Below, in pieces: positions 1-6,603 of a stretch of 13,177 nucleotides of DNA. The DNA lies in the NCBI GenBank assembly GCA_002342365.1, contig DDPV01000043.1, forward strand, positions 96,069 through 109,245, written 5' to 3'. Below the pieces are notes generated by a model. That model searched no databases and had not been told where the DNA came from. It saw only the letters and a program-made list of their open reading frames with translations. The position numbers were made by a program, and so were the translations under genes. Each line of letters opens with the position of its first letter. The first letter of the stretch is position 1. Source of the DNA: Burkholderiales bacterium UBA2459 (GTDB lineage: Bacteria; Pseudomonadota; Gammaproteobacteria; Burkholderiales; Burkholderiaceae_E).

Positions 1-1034
1 TGAAGCCGTGCATCCAAGGTTGGTGCAGCAAGGTCGAGTCGACGACCGACTTGGGAGGCAATGCGTTCAGCTACCTGTCTCAGTGATTGTTCCGATGAAA
101 ATTGTAGCGATATTCGACGAAGCTGCCCATGACGTTCGACAAAAATCGTGCTAGGACCGTTAACCATAATCTCACTGATTTCCGGGTCGTTCAAAAGGGC
201 CTGAATCGGACCTAAACCAAGGCATTCATCGAGCGTGGCTCGAATGAGTCCAAGCTGCTCTGATGAACTAAGTGCTGACAAGTCCGCGTTCCGACAGCGC
301 TCCGGCGAAAGTAAGGATTTGCAAATCCCAGCAAGGTCATCTTCGAGGCGATCATGGCTCATGCGATCAACACGTGTGCCTTGACGTTCAAGCTCTGCGA
401 GCAGCGCCGCGCGTAACCAGCTCACGTGGCTGGCAAGTCGTTTATCGCGCTCCATTAACAATTCAGGGCTAACGCTGCCACAATCACCGATTTGAACTCG
501 GTCCACTTGCCCCAGAGCTAGTTCTGGCCTCTTAGCACGAGTCACATCGGCACTCGGTAAACAAAGTTCCTCAGTGGTATCCGGCCCCTCGGTGAATCGG
601 TCCATACAGACTAAGGACGCTTGGCATGTTGCAGCGCGCGTGGGTCCAATCAGTGGAGGCGCACTATTTGTCGATGTGCTGGTTTCATGGCTTGTGGGGC
701 CGCTCTGCAAGTGCTTGTTAGGGTCGTTTGCCCGATCGATTGTTGACGCAACGCGAAGGATGTAGCTCCCAATTTCAATGCTGTCGTTCTTACTCAGCGG
801 CCCAAAATCTCGCACCCGCTCGCCGTTAACGCGAACCCCACCGATACCCCCCAAGTCACGAATATAGCTTTGCGCGTCAATTTTGAAGATCAAGGCATGC
901 TCCCGAGCAATACCCCATCCGCGAAGCCGAAGTGTGCAGTTCGCAGCACGTCCAATCATTAGGGTTTTTTCACCAAAAGATACGCGCTGCGTTTCCTCGC
1001 CCGCTTTCCCCCATTCAATCACCAAGTCATTCAT
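1..1034 (-). CDS. cpaF: FHA-domain CpaF/TadA secretion ATPase, N-terminal part (truncated by window edge)
   Basis: This is the N-terminal 344 residues of the ATPase that powers Tad/Flp pilus assembly at the inner membrane. The frame stays open to the left edge, so the P-loop and Walker B domain lie outside. Residues 1-95 form an FHA domain, with GR at 28-29, AREH at 43-46 and NG at 70-71. A Ser/Thr-rich linker covers about 96-190. A CpaF N-terminal domain follows, with LGPI at 274-277, SEIMVNGP at 287-294, VER at 299-301, GRRLD at 330-334 and DARL at 341-344. These match the CpaF family order just before the nucleotide-binding domain. The ATG at 1034 overlaps the secretin stop by 8 bp, which indicates translational coupling. 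The Ser of the FHA SRxH motif is Ala here. The ATPase family call is firm. FHA function is inferred. Confidence 0.9.
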   Translation of the reverse strand, partial: MNDLVIEWGKAGEETQRVSFGEKTLMIGRAANCTLRLRGWGIAREHALIFKIDAQSYIRDLGGIGGVRVNGERVRDFGPLSKNDSIEIGSYILRVASTIDRANDPNKHLQSGPTSHETSTSTNSAPPLIGPTRAATCQASLVCMDRFTEGPDTTEELCLPSADVTRAKRPELALGQVDRVQIGDCGSVSPELLMERDKRLASHVSWLRAALLAELERQGTRVDRMSHDRLEDDLAGICKSLLSPERCRNADLSALSSSEQLGLIRATLDECLGLGPIQALLNDPEISEIMVNGPSTIFVERHGQLRRISLQFSSEQSLRQVAERIASQVGRRLDLAAPTLDARL

Positions 1035-2193
1035 CGGAGGCATCCTTGCGCTGCTTCACTGGCAGAAGGCGGGGCGCTACCAGCAACAGTAACTCGGTGT
1101 TCCGATCACGAAAATGCCTTGATCGGAACAACCCGCCAATACCCGGCAGCTCACTCACCCCAGGCAATCGCTCGAAATTCTTTGCAACATCATCCGAAAT
1201 CAAACCAGCCACAACCAGTGTTTCCCCAGAGCGAATTTGTATCTCAGACTCGCTTCGGCGCTTCGATATGCCTGGTACATCCTTGACCTGCGTCTCAAAG
1301 TTGATGGATGAAATCTCTGCGCTAAGCTTCAAATTGAGCAGATCGCCGTTGACATGTGATGGCGTCAACTCGATTCGAATCCCGTATTCCTTGAACAAAA
1401 CAGAACCCTGCCCAAGCGCGCTGCTTACAGGAATCGGAAGTTCGCCACCAGCAACAAAGCGCGCAGATGACCCCAGTTTTGCCGTCAGACTGGGCCTTGC
1501 AAGTACAACCGCATCGCCCTCGTTGTGCAGCAGCTGGAGTGTCGAGGTTAACTGGGCTGCTATCCCAAGCGTCCAACTAAACGGATTCGATCGATTCATC
1601 GCCAAACCGGCACTAGGCCCTTGAGCGAAGGGATTCCAACGAATGCCGAGTTGATCAAGCTTCTCCCGCTTGACTTCGACAAAGTAGAGATCTACTTGCG
1701 CGATTGATTCGGCCGAGCTGCCATGCGCCAGTACCGTCAACTCGCTGTAGCGCTTGCCCAACTCTCCAAGCCGATGACGCTCGGCTGAGCTCATCGAGAC
1801 GCCGTCAACCACAACACGGTTGCCCTGTTGTTCAACGCGTAGCTTGGAATCTACCGCGAGTGCAGCCCTTGCCTCCTCGAGAACACGCTCTAGATGAGAT
1901 GACAAAACGGTGACCTCAAGACTTTTAACGCTGCCCTTTTCCCAAACATGAACCCTTGAAAATCCGGCCGCCTCCGCAATCAACAACAATTCGTTTTGAT
2001 CAACCGGAACCGCTTGAATTGCCCGCGCGTTGCCCACCGATACCCTGTACATGCCATGCGTGGGAATGAGGACCGAGTCACCCACAAGGAGTTGGTAGCG
2101 CTGCCTTGGCTCAACAGCTGGGTTTGCAGAGGCCTGAGCCATGCAAAAGGCAGCCATCAGTGCGCCAAAGAGTCTTCTGCCATATCGGATCAT
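1027..2193 (-). CDS. cpaC: Tad pilus secretin, CpaC/RcpA family
   Basis: This encodes the outer-membrane secretin channel through which the Flp pilus exits. The protein has 388 residues, a little short for the family. A Sec signal peptide spans about residues 1-23, with a positively charged start and cleavage near ASA-NP. A pilus-formation N-terminal domain covers about 31-97 and a BON-like region about 98-158. The secretin homology region covers about 205-377, with VPGISKRRSESEI at 306-318, SGETLVVAGLI at 322-332, LPGIGGLF at 349-356 and a TELLLLVAPRL end. These are typical of CpaC. The ATG at 2193 overlaps the cpaB stop in ATGA, and the 3' end overlaps the ATPase start by 8 bp. The gene is the sixth of the minus-strand operon. 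No lipobox is visible and no separate pilotin gene is seen in the window. Confidence 0.95.
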   Translation of the reverse strand: MIRYGRRLFGALMAAFCMAQASANPAVEPRQRYQLLVGDSVLIPTHGMYRVSVGNARAIQAVPVDQNELLLIAEAAGFSRVHVWEKGSVKSLEVTVLSSHLERVLEEARAALAVDSKLRVEQQGNRVVVDGVSMSSAERHRLGELGKRYSELTVLAHGSSAESIAQVDLYFVEVKREKLDQLGIRWNPFAQGPSAGLAMNRSNPFSWTLGIAAQLTSTLQLLHNEGDAVVLARPSLTAKLGSSARFVAGGELPIPVSSALGQGSVLFKEYGIRIELTPSHVNGDLLNLKLSAEISSINFETQVKDVPGISKRRSESEIQIRSGETLVVAGLISDDVAKNFERLPGVSELPGIGGLFRSRHFRDRNTELLLLVAPRLLPVKQRKDASDE

Positions 2194-3398
2194 TCGAGCA
2201 CCCCCGCCTCGGTGCCGGCAGGCTTGGCCAGTCGCCTAAGGGCATCAATGACTTCTTGATTGAGATCTCCTCCGCTCTGTGTCGATAGACGAGAGCGATC
2301 GGACGCAAGCACATTGGCGCGTTCTTGCGCTAGACCGTTTTGCGCTGTTGTGACGTTCGGATCCTTGTGCAAGCTTTGAATCGGCTCAAGCATGCGTTGA
2401 CCACCTCGGATAACTTCGACCCGAACCGGGCTTTGCAACTGCACCGAGGCTACAGGTGCCGGTTGATCGCGGACTTTGGCGCGATCAGCCGCCGCTTTCA
2501 ATGGATGACTTTGCGCTGGACCAGGGTATATGCTGTTTTTTTCTGGCGATGAATGCTTTGTCTGTGGTGAACCCAGGGAGCGATCGTTTGGGTTTCGTAA
2601 AACCATTTGCAATGCACCCTGCGCAGAAGCTCTCAATAACTTGAGTGCTTGCTCGGGCAGAACTTCGACTTCAATGTGAATCCATGGACCTCGGTCTTGC
2701 CGCCTTGATGAGTTTTGAGTCAAAGGTTCAGCGCTTCGCTTTATCGAAACGAGACGCACATCTTCGACAAGATAGCTGTGCAGATCTGGGGGATGCAGGC
2801 TGGACAGCTGGTTTTGCGAGGCTTGCCAATAGAAATCGACGAAATCACCGGGCAATGGGAGTTGCTTGAATCCGTAGCGATCATCTAAGACGAGCTGTAT
2901 GCGGCGGAGACCTAAAGAGGGGTGCCGATGCTCTGGTTTAGCAAGATGTGTTGTCCAAAGCGCCTGACCAGGTGCCAACGTTTGCATCATCACGAGGCCA
3001 TCGATATCTGAAAATCGATCTGGCGAAAGCATGGCCTCATCGTAGAAGTCTTTTTGCACCTTGCCGACAGCAAGATTATCCTTCGACAACACATCACCCG
3101 GATTCAAACTTTGCTTGGCCACGATCACTTCGATCTGTGACGGGGGCGGCGGGAGAGTGGGTTCGGCGTCTATTCGAAGGTGTGGGCTTAGCATCGCAGC
3201 GGATGCAAGCGCGCCTGCTAGCGCCAGAGCAAAAAGCGGCCACCGAAATCGCCCCGGCGCGTTCCAAAAGTCGAGGACAGTTCGAAGACAACCAGTTATA
3301 AGACTGAAAGCCTGAGTTCGAGATCGTCGTTGCCAATCCTGAAAACCATGACTGCTAGGTGAACGCTGAACGCTTTGCATGCTGGGACTCGCTTTCAT
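2190..3398 (-). CDS. cpaB: Flp pilus assembly protein CpaB/RcpC family
   Basis: This is a periplasmic, inner-membrane-anchored Tad assembly protein that in characterised systems works with the secretin. It has 402 residues. An N-terminal cytoplasmic stretch of about 50 residues is followed by one membrane segment at about 52-70. A SAF domain lies at about 88-155, with VIVAKQSLNPGDVL at 91-104, and an RcpC/CpaB C-terminal domain follows from about 166. Residues after about 290 are rich in Ser, Pro and Gln and look disordered. It is longer than many CpaB proteins because of the N-terminal extension and this tail. The ATG at 3398 has an upstream GAGGT. The stop overlaps the secretin start in ATGA. 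A run of seven A residues in the coding strand (2536-2542) falls in the disordered tail. The family call rests on the SAF motif, the membrane anchor and the position before the secretin. Confidence 0.88.
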   Translation of the reverse strand: MKASPSMQSVQRSPSSHGFQDWQRRSRTQAFSLITGCLRTVLDFWNAPGRFRWPLFALALAGALASAAMLSPHLRIDAEPTLPPPPSQIEVIVAKQSLNPGDVLSKDNLAVGKVQKDFYDEAMLSPDRFSDIDGLVMMQTLAPGQALWTTHLAKPEHRHPSLGLRRIQLVLDDRYGFKQLPLPGDFVDFYWQASQNQLSSLHPPDLHSYLVEDVRLVSIKRSAEPLTQNSSRRQDRGPWIHIEVEVLPEQALKLLRASAQGALQMVLRNPNDRSLGSPQTKHSSPEKNSIYPGPAQSHPLKAAADRAKVRDQPAPVASVQLQSPVRVEVIRGGQRMLEPIQSLHKDPNVTTAQNGLAQERANVLASDRSRLSTQSGGDLNQEVIDALRRLAKPAGTEAGVLE

Positions 3399-3408
3399 GG
3401 CTCAGACC

Positions 3409-3942
3409 TCAAGATCCTGACGGGGGGTTTGCAAGGAAAGTCCTTCGAATTTCGCTGGCATAGATTCGACAGGTCGATGCACTGCAGTAAATCCACACAG
3501 TAGAGCTTGCACTTTTTGTGTTTTTGCCAAGAGTCAGGCTCAAGTCACCGTTCGCTTCGCTTTGGGGCGAGCCTTTGCTGTCTGACCGTAGTTCGGCGAA
3601 TCCAGCCTGCTTTAATCGCGTTGCGAATGCCAGGCTTGGCCTAAGTGGCCAAGCTGCGGTTGGAAGCCAATCCCTTATGCACCGATCTCGATGTAGCCAG
3701 TTGATACCAATCAACGGGGCAGCGGCATTCAATGCGAGGCTCTCGAGCTCACTGCGACATTGGGACGCTTCGCGTCTAGCGAGAGCTTCTTGTTTTGTCA
3801 TGTCCACGAGAAGCCAAGTTCCATCGACCTGCAGCGTTGGCTTCGCGTCGGCGATGGAAATCGCAAAGCAAGATAGGATCATGGCGAGGCGAAGTTTTCG
3901 ACTGGACATAGCAGGCATGGAATGATCTGGTGCGTTGAGCAC
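3409..3942 (-). CDS. Unrecognised exported protein inside the Tad operon
   Basis: I do not recognise this family. The frame lies between the TadE-like gene and cpaB, in operon orientation, and ends 10 bp before cpaB. It contains a clear signal peptide (RKLRLAMILSCFAISIADA followed by KPTLQVDG), so the product is probably periplasmic. The mature part is about 140 residues and has four cysteines, including a C-terminal YCSASTC pair that could form a disulfide. The start is uncertain. A GTG at 3942 has GAGG five bases upstream and lies 14 bases past the TadE-like stop. ATGs at 3918 and 3909 lack a Shine-Dalgarno sequence but give a tidier signal peptide. An ATG pair at 4002/3999 would overlap the upstream gene by about 45 bp. 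Position suggests a Tad accessory role, perhaps a secretin partner. This is an inference from context only. Confidence 0.65.
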   Translation of the reverse strand: MLNAPDHSMPAMSSRKLRLAMILSCFAISIADAKPTLQVDGTWLLVDMTKQEALARREASQCRSELESLALNAAAPLIGINWLHRDRCIRDWLPTAAWPLRPSLAFATRLKQAGFAELRSDSKGSPQSEANGDLSLTLGKNTKSASSTVWIYCSASTCRIYASEIRRTFLANPPSGS

Positions 3943-3955
3943 ACATGCCTCAGCG

Positions 3956-4729
3956 TCAAGGATTTTTCTGGCACTCGGGGCAACCAGCCCTCTGTGCATC
4001 ATCTTGCGATATCGTTCTCGGAAGGGGCCTCACTTCACGAGCGGACCAATTGGTCTTGATGGATTCAAGGCCAAAAAACTGAAGGAAGTCGCGCAGGCTT
4101 TGATTGATACTCAGCAAGCCGTCGATAACCGATTGCCCGGGTAGCGAAACCCCGCGCGCTGCGCGCTGAATCGTTTCAGCCTCACCGTTCTCATCTGCAT
4201 CGAGATTCCATGTTCCCGCGAGTGAGGCCAAACGCCTTGGGGCGAGCACGAGTTTTCCTGGAAGTCCAAGCTCGATTTCGCGCGCATTTGTTTCAAGGGT
4301 AGAAGTAACCTCGGCGACCCTGATTCCATCGCGCACCTGATAGCTAAAGTCCTTCGCGATGGATTCTGGAGGATGAGTGGGTGACGTTAGCGAGGCATAA
4401 CGCTGCAGAAGCGATGCCCCCGCGTCAAACTCGCTAGCAGCAAGGCGCCGGCTAAGTTCCTGGCCCAGCAAAGAGTCTACAGAGCCATGAGTTTCTGGTA
4501 ACGCGTTGCAATGGATTTCACGATACGCACAATGAAAAGTGAGCCACCGTGCTTCTGCGATTTGATTCTCATCTGCGGCAGCGATACGTGCGAAGACTCG
4601 TACAGCTGTAACAAGTAGTAGAACGACACCGATGAACACGATCATCTCGACAAATGCCTGACCGCTTTCTCGGTATGGCTTGATTAAACGTGATTGAGCC
4701 AAACTGAGCTTCAGGTTGTCTGGCTTCAT
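3956..4729 (-). CDS. TadE-like pseudopilin with long C-terminal domain
   Basis: This is a minor pseudopilin-like protein of the Flp pilus system. In known systems TadE and TadF are processed by the prepilin peptidase and are needed for assembly. The 257-residue product has a 23-residue leader ending in ESG. The next residues, QAFVE, put Glu28 at position +5 after the predicted cleavage, followed by a hydrophobic helix at about 29-48. This is the class IV prepilin pattern. The large C-terminal part, about 200 residues with a final CPEC pair at 251-254, is longer than classical TadE (about 190 residues in total) and I cannot assign it a domain. The ATG at 4729 overlaps the TadG-like stop in ATGA. 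Its stop lies inside or just before the next gene, depending on that gene's start. The TadE-like label rests on the N-terminus and context. Confidence 0.8.
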   Translation of the reverse strand: MKPDNLKLSLAQSRLIKPYRESGQAFVEMIVFIGVVLLLVTAVRVFARIAAADENQIAEARWLTFHCAYREIHCNALPETHGSVDSLLGQELSRRLAASEFDAGASLLQRYASLTSPTHPPESIAKDFSYQVRDGIRVAEVTSTLETNAREIELGLPGKLVLAPRRLASLAGTWNLDADENGEAETIQRAARGVSLPGQSVIDGLLSINQSLRDFLQFFGLESIKTNWSAREVRPLPRTISQDDAQRAGCPECQKNP

Positions 4730-6060
4730 GGCAATCGATCATCCCGTTTCACCCGATCGAACTCCTCTTCACTGAGTACGCTCAGTCGCGCCTGCCAATT
4801 CGGAAAGAGCCAGTAGCCGATTGATTCAGCATCCTCAAGAGATCCGTCAGGATGAAATACCCATGCAGCGGCAAAACTTTGATTGGGTTGATTCAAAGCG
4901 CCTTGTTTGACGGTGACAAGCACGCGCAGCGGGTGGCGTAGTCCCGGTATGGATCGTGGGTCAATGCGCGTCAAGCGCCCCGCGCCTTGATAAGTATGAA
5001 GCCGCTGTGAATCACTTTTCGCCGCAGCTTGGGCATGAGGGTTTTGCCATCCCGGATCGGTCGATAGAGTTTCGGCATGCGGGCCGGGCGAATCCGATTG
5101 GCTTTGCGAATCGTTTCTGAGAACGTTCTCAGACCAAGCGATCGGGCTGAGTTCAATTCGTTCACCGCAAACGGGAAGCAGGGAACCACGACGCCAACCG
5201 TGAAGTGACAAGGTTTGAGAGGATAGCCAACCGGCTTCAGTTTGTTCAAGGCTTGACTCCCTGACCAGGCGCGCAGTCAGTTGCTTGAGGCTCTTGGGGA
5301 TGCAGTTGAGTGTGGGAATAGGAGCAATCTGGTCCTCAATCCGACGATCGATCATCAGCTCAGGGCCTGGATTGGTCGCCTCGGTCGACCCACCTTGAAG
5401 CGATCGCCACACCAGTTGCCTTCTTTGCGCCTTGGACTGCTCGGTTTCAACAGCGGTCCATGCCTGCGAAAAACGGTCACCTGCAACCGTGTGCGCGAAA
5501 GCGCTTCGATCGGCACTTTGAACGACCTCATTGGCGATCGCAGACAGACCGAAGCCATCAGCTGATCGCAAAAAAGCATATTGAGCAGCGGCAAGCTGAT
5601 CATTCAAACCCAAGCCCGGCGCAGTCCTGGCAAACAGTTCGAGCTCGCTCAGTTGGCGAAGCATCTGCTGATCGACACTCGCAAGCTGTGCAATAGCAAT
5701 AGCTGCGGGTTGCGCAGCGGGGAAGACTTCACTTAGCGCTTGTCCACGCTCAGCCAGCATTTTTGCGTAAGCCGACCACGCATTCGCCTCAGTCAGATGC
5801 GCTGCGTAGACTTCTTGCGCGATCAAAGCACGATTGGCCAGCGCATTGAAGTTGAGCGCACGGGCACGCCAGGTTGCAGCACTGAACGCTGCAGCATCAG
5901 CAAGATTCTGCCGATGATGTATACGGTTCATGTCCAGCGCATGTCGGCCGAAGAAGAAAACAAGACTTGCCAGCAGGCCCGTCAGCAGCAAACCTAATGG
6001 AAGAATTTGCCCCCGCTGCGAGTCGGGCAGGCTTCTGAATTGCGAAAGAGGGCTGCCCAT
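4726..6060 (-). CDS. TadG-like Flp pilus assembly protein
   Basis: This is a bitopic Tad component with a TadE/TadG-type N-terminus. The 444-residue product begins with a short cytoplasmic part. It then has QRGQILPL at 15-22, one membrane helix at about 19-38 and ALDMNRIHHRQNLADAAAFSAAT at about 41-63. The last block is the conserved TadG-type region after the helix. Unlike the TadE-like neighbour, there is no Glu at +5 after RG, as usual for TadG. The rest is an Ala/Gln-rich periplasmic domain without a motif I recognise, and no von Willebrand domain is evident. I chose the ATG at 6060. The frame also has an in-frame TTG at 6078 without a ribosome site. The gene starts 32 bp after the pilin stop, just past a strong hairpin, and ends in an ATGA overlap with the TadE-like gene. 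Confidence 0.85.
   Translation of the reverse strand: MGSPLSQFRSLPDSQRGQILPLGLLLTGLLASLVFFFGRHALDMNRIHHRQNLADAAAFSAATWRARALNFNALANRALIAQEVYAAHLTEANAWSAYAKMLAERGQALSEVFPAAQPAAIAIAQLASVDQQMLRQLSELELFARTAPGLGLNDQLAAAQYAFLRSADGFGLSAIANEVVQSADRSAFAHTVAGDRFSQAWTAVETEQSKAQRRQLVWRSLQGGSTEATNPGPELMIDRRIEDQIAPIPTLNCIPKSLKQLTARLVRESSLEQTEAGWLSSQTLSLHGWRRGSLLPVCGERIELSPIAWSENVLRNDSQSQSDSPGPHAETLSTDPGWQNPHAQAAAKSDSQRLHTYQGAGRLTRIDPRSIPGLRHPLRVLVTVKQGALNQPNQSFAAAWVFHPDGSLEDAESIGYWLFPNWQARLSVLSEEEFDRVKRDDRLP
5400..5407. repeat. GCGATCGC palindrome (first of five)
   Basis: The octamer GCGATCGC occurs at 5400-5407, 5534-5541, 8233-8240, 8326-8333 and 10344-10351, always inside coding sequence. It is the same octamer as cyanobacterial HIP1. 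Five copies in 13 kb is far above a chance expectation of well under one copy. Confidence 0.6.
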
Positions 6061-6082
6061 GCTTTTCTTGATCTGCAAATGA

Positions 6083-6112
6083 ACGGTTCTGGCTAGCGAT
6101 TGCCCGAACCGT
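6083..6112 (-). terminator. Intercistronic hairpin at the pilin stop codon (attenuator or 3'-end stabiliser)
   Basis: A perfect 7-bp inverted repeat pairs ACGGTTC (6083-6089) with GAACCGT (6106-6112). After one mismatch, an inner 3-bp GGC/GCC stem (6091-6093 with 6102-6104) closes an 8-base loop. On the transcribed minus strand the hairpin covers the last pilin codons and the TAG at 6093-6095, and is followed by UUCAUUUGC, a weak U-rich run. It sits between the pilin gene, needed in large amounts, and tadG. Partial termination or protection of pilin mRNA from 3' decay are both reasonable. The structure is read directly; its role is inferred. Confidence 0.6.
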
Positions 6113-6371
6113 AGTCCTCAAGTCCTCTGCGTTGAGATGCAGTACTTTGGGCCTGCGTGGCGGCACTTTTTGCCTGATTAACCGCTTCGCTTGCACTTTG
6201 GCCAGAAAGCTCAAGCGCAATTCCAGCCGTTTGATTTCTCAGCGTCTGACCAAAAAAACCATAGACACCGATGGCTGCAACCGCAATCAACGCAACAACG
6301 ATTAGGTATTCAGTCATCCCTTGCCCTTGCTGACGTCGGACTTGGCGCTGAATCGGATAACGAAATGTCAT
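6093..6371 (-). CDS. Flp-family type IVb prepilin
   Basis: This is the probable major pilin subunit and the first gene of the minus-strand Tad operon. The 92-residue precursor has a 16-residue basic leader ending in RRQQG. The next residues, QGMTEY, place Glu and Tyr at +5 and +6, which is the Flp cleavage signature. A hydrophobic helix spans about 22-40. The mature protein of about 76 residues is longer than the shortest Flp pilins. Its tail from about residue 58 is rich in Ala, Ser and Gln and looks helical or flexible. The ATG at 6371 was chosen because TGGAG lies six bases upstream. An upstream ATG extends the frame to 6515 but adds a non-pilin sequence. A hairpin overlaps the stop codon and could raise pilin output over the downstream genes. 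Confidence 0.9.
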   Translation of the reverse strand: MTFRYPIQRQVRRQQGQGMTEYLIVVALIAVAAIGVYGFFGQTLRNQTAGIALELSGQSASEAVNQAKSAATQAQSTASQRRGLEDYGSGNR

Positions 6372-6603
6372 AGCTTTCTCCAAAGCGTTGTGGGTGGAAG
6401 AATGGACGGTAGAGGCTGCGATCCAAGGCCTTACCGGTCCGAATTGCTTCAGATCAAGACCGTGCCCTGTAGGAAAATCCCGATCCAGGTGTGGGTCGAT
6501 AAAGCTGCACTTCATCCCCGCTTAGAACCAGTTGCCCAACATGCTAGAGTCAAGCGATGCCCTATTTCGAGCGTCGAAGCCTTGATTAGCAATCAGTCTT
6601 GAA
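6372..6603. promoter_or_regulatory. Divergent intergenic region between the pilus operon and the CoA-transferase operon
   Basis: This 232-bp stretch separates two divergent operons and must hold their promoters unless transcription comes from elsewhere. No convincing -35/-10 pair is visible in either direction. The minus strand has an isolated TTGACT near 6555-6560 without a good -10 at 16-18 bp. A short inverted repeat, TGATT-AGC-AATCA (6583-6595), lies just before the plus-strand start codon at 6604 and could be an operator or chance. No RNA gene or repeat was seen. Confidence 0.4.
6378..6382 (-). promoter_or_regulatory. Ribosome binding site of the Flp pilin
   Basis: The minus strand reads TGGAG six bases before the ATG at 6371. 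It is the strongest Shine-Dalgarno match of the pilus operon and decides the pilin start against the longer upstream frame. Confidence 0.75.

Noticed and set aside
932..1624. 230-codon plus-strand open frame opposite the secretin and the ATPase start
   Set aside because: It is antisense to two genes with clear family motifs, and its translation is rich in Ser, Pro and Arg without any domain.
6454..6467. Sigma-54-like element GGGCACGGTCTTGA on the minus strand before the pilin
   Set aside because: The -12 GC is GA, and the spacing fits only by using the less conserved GG; too weak to call.
6372..6515. Upstream extension of the pilin frame
   Set aside because: It would add 48 residues unlike any prepilin leader, while TGGAG before the ATG at 6371 gives a normal 16-residue leader.
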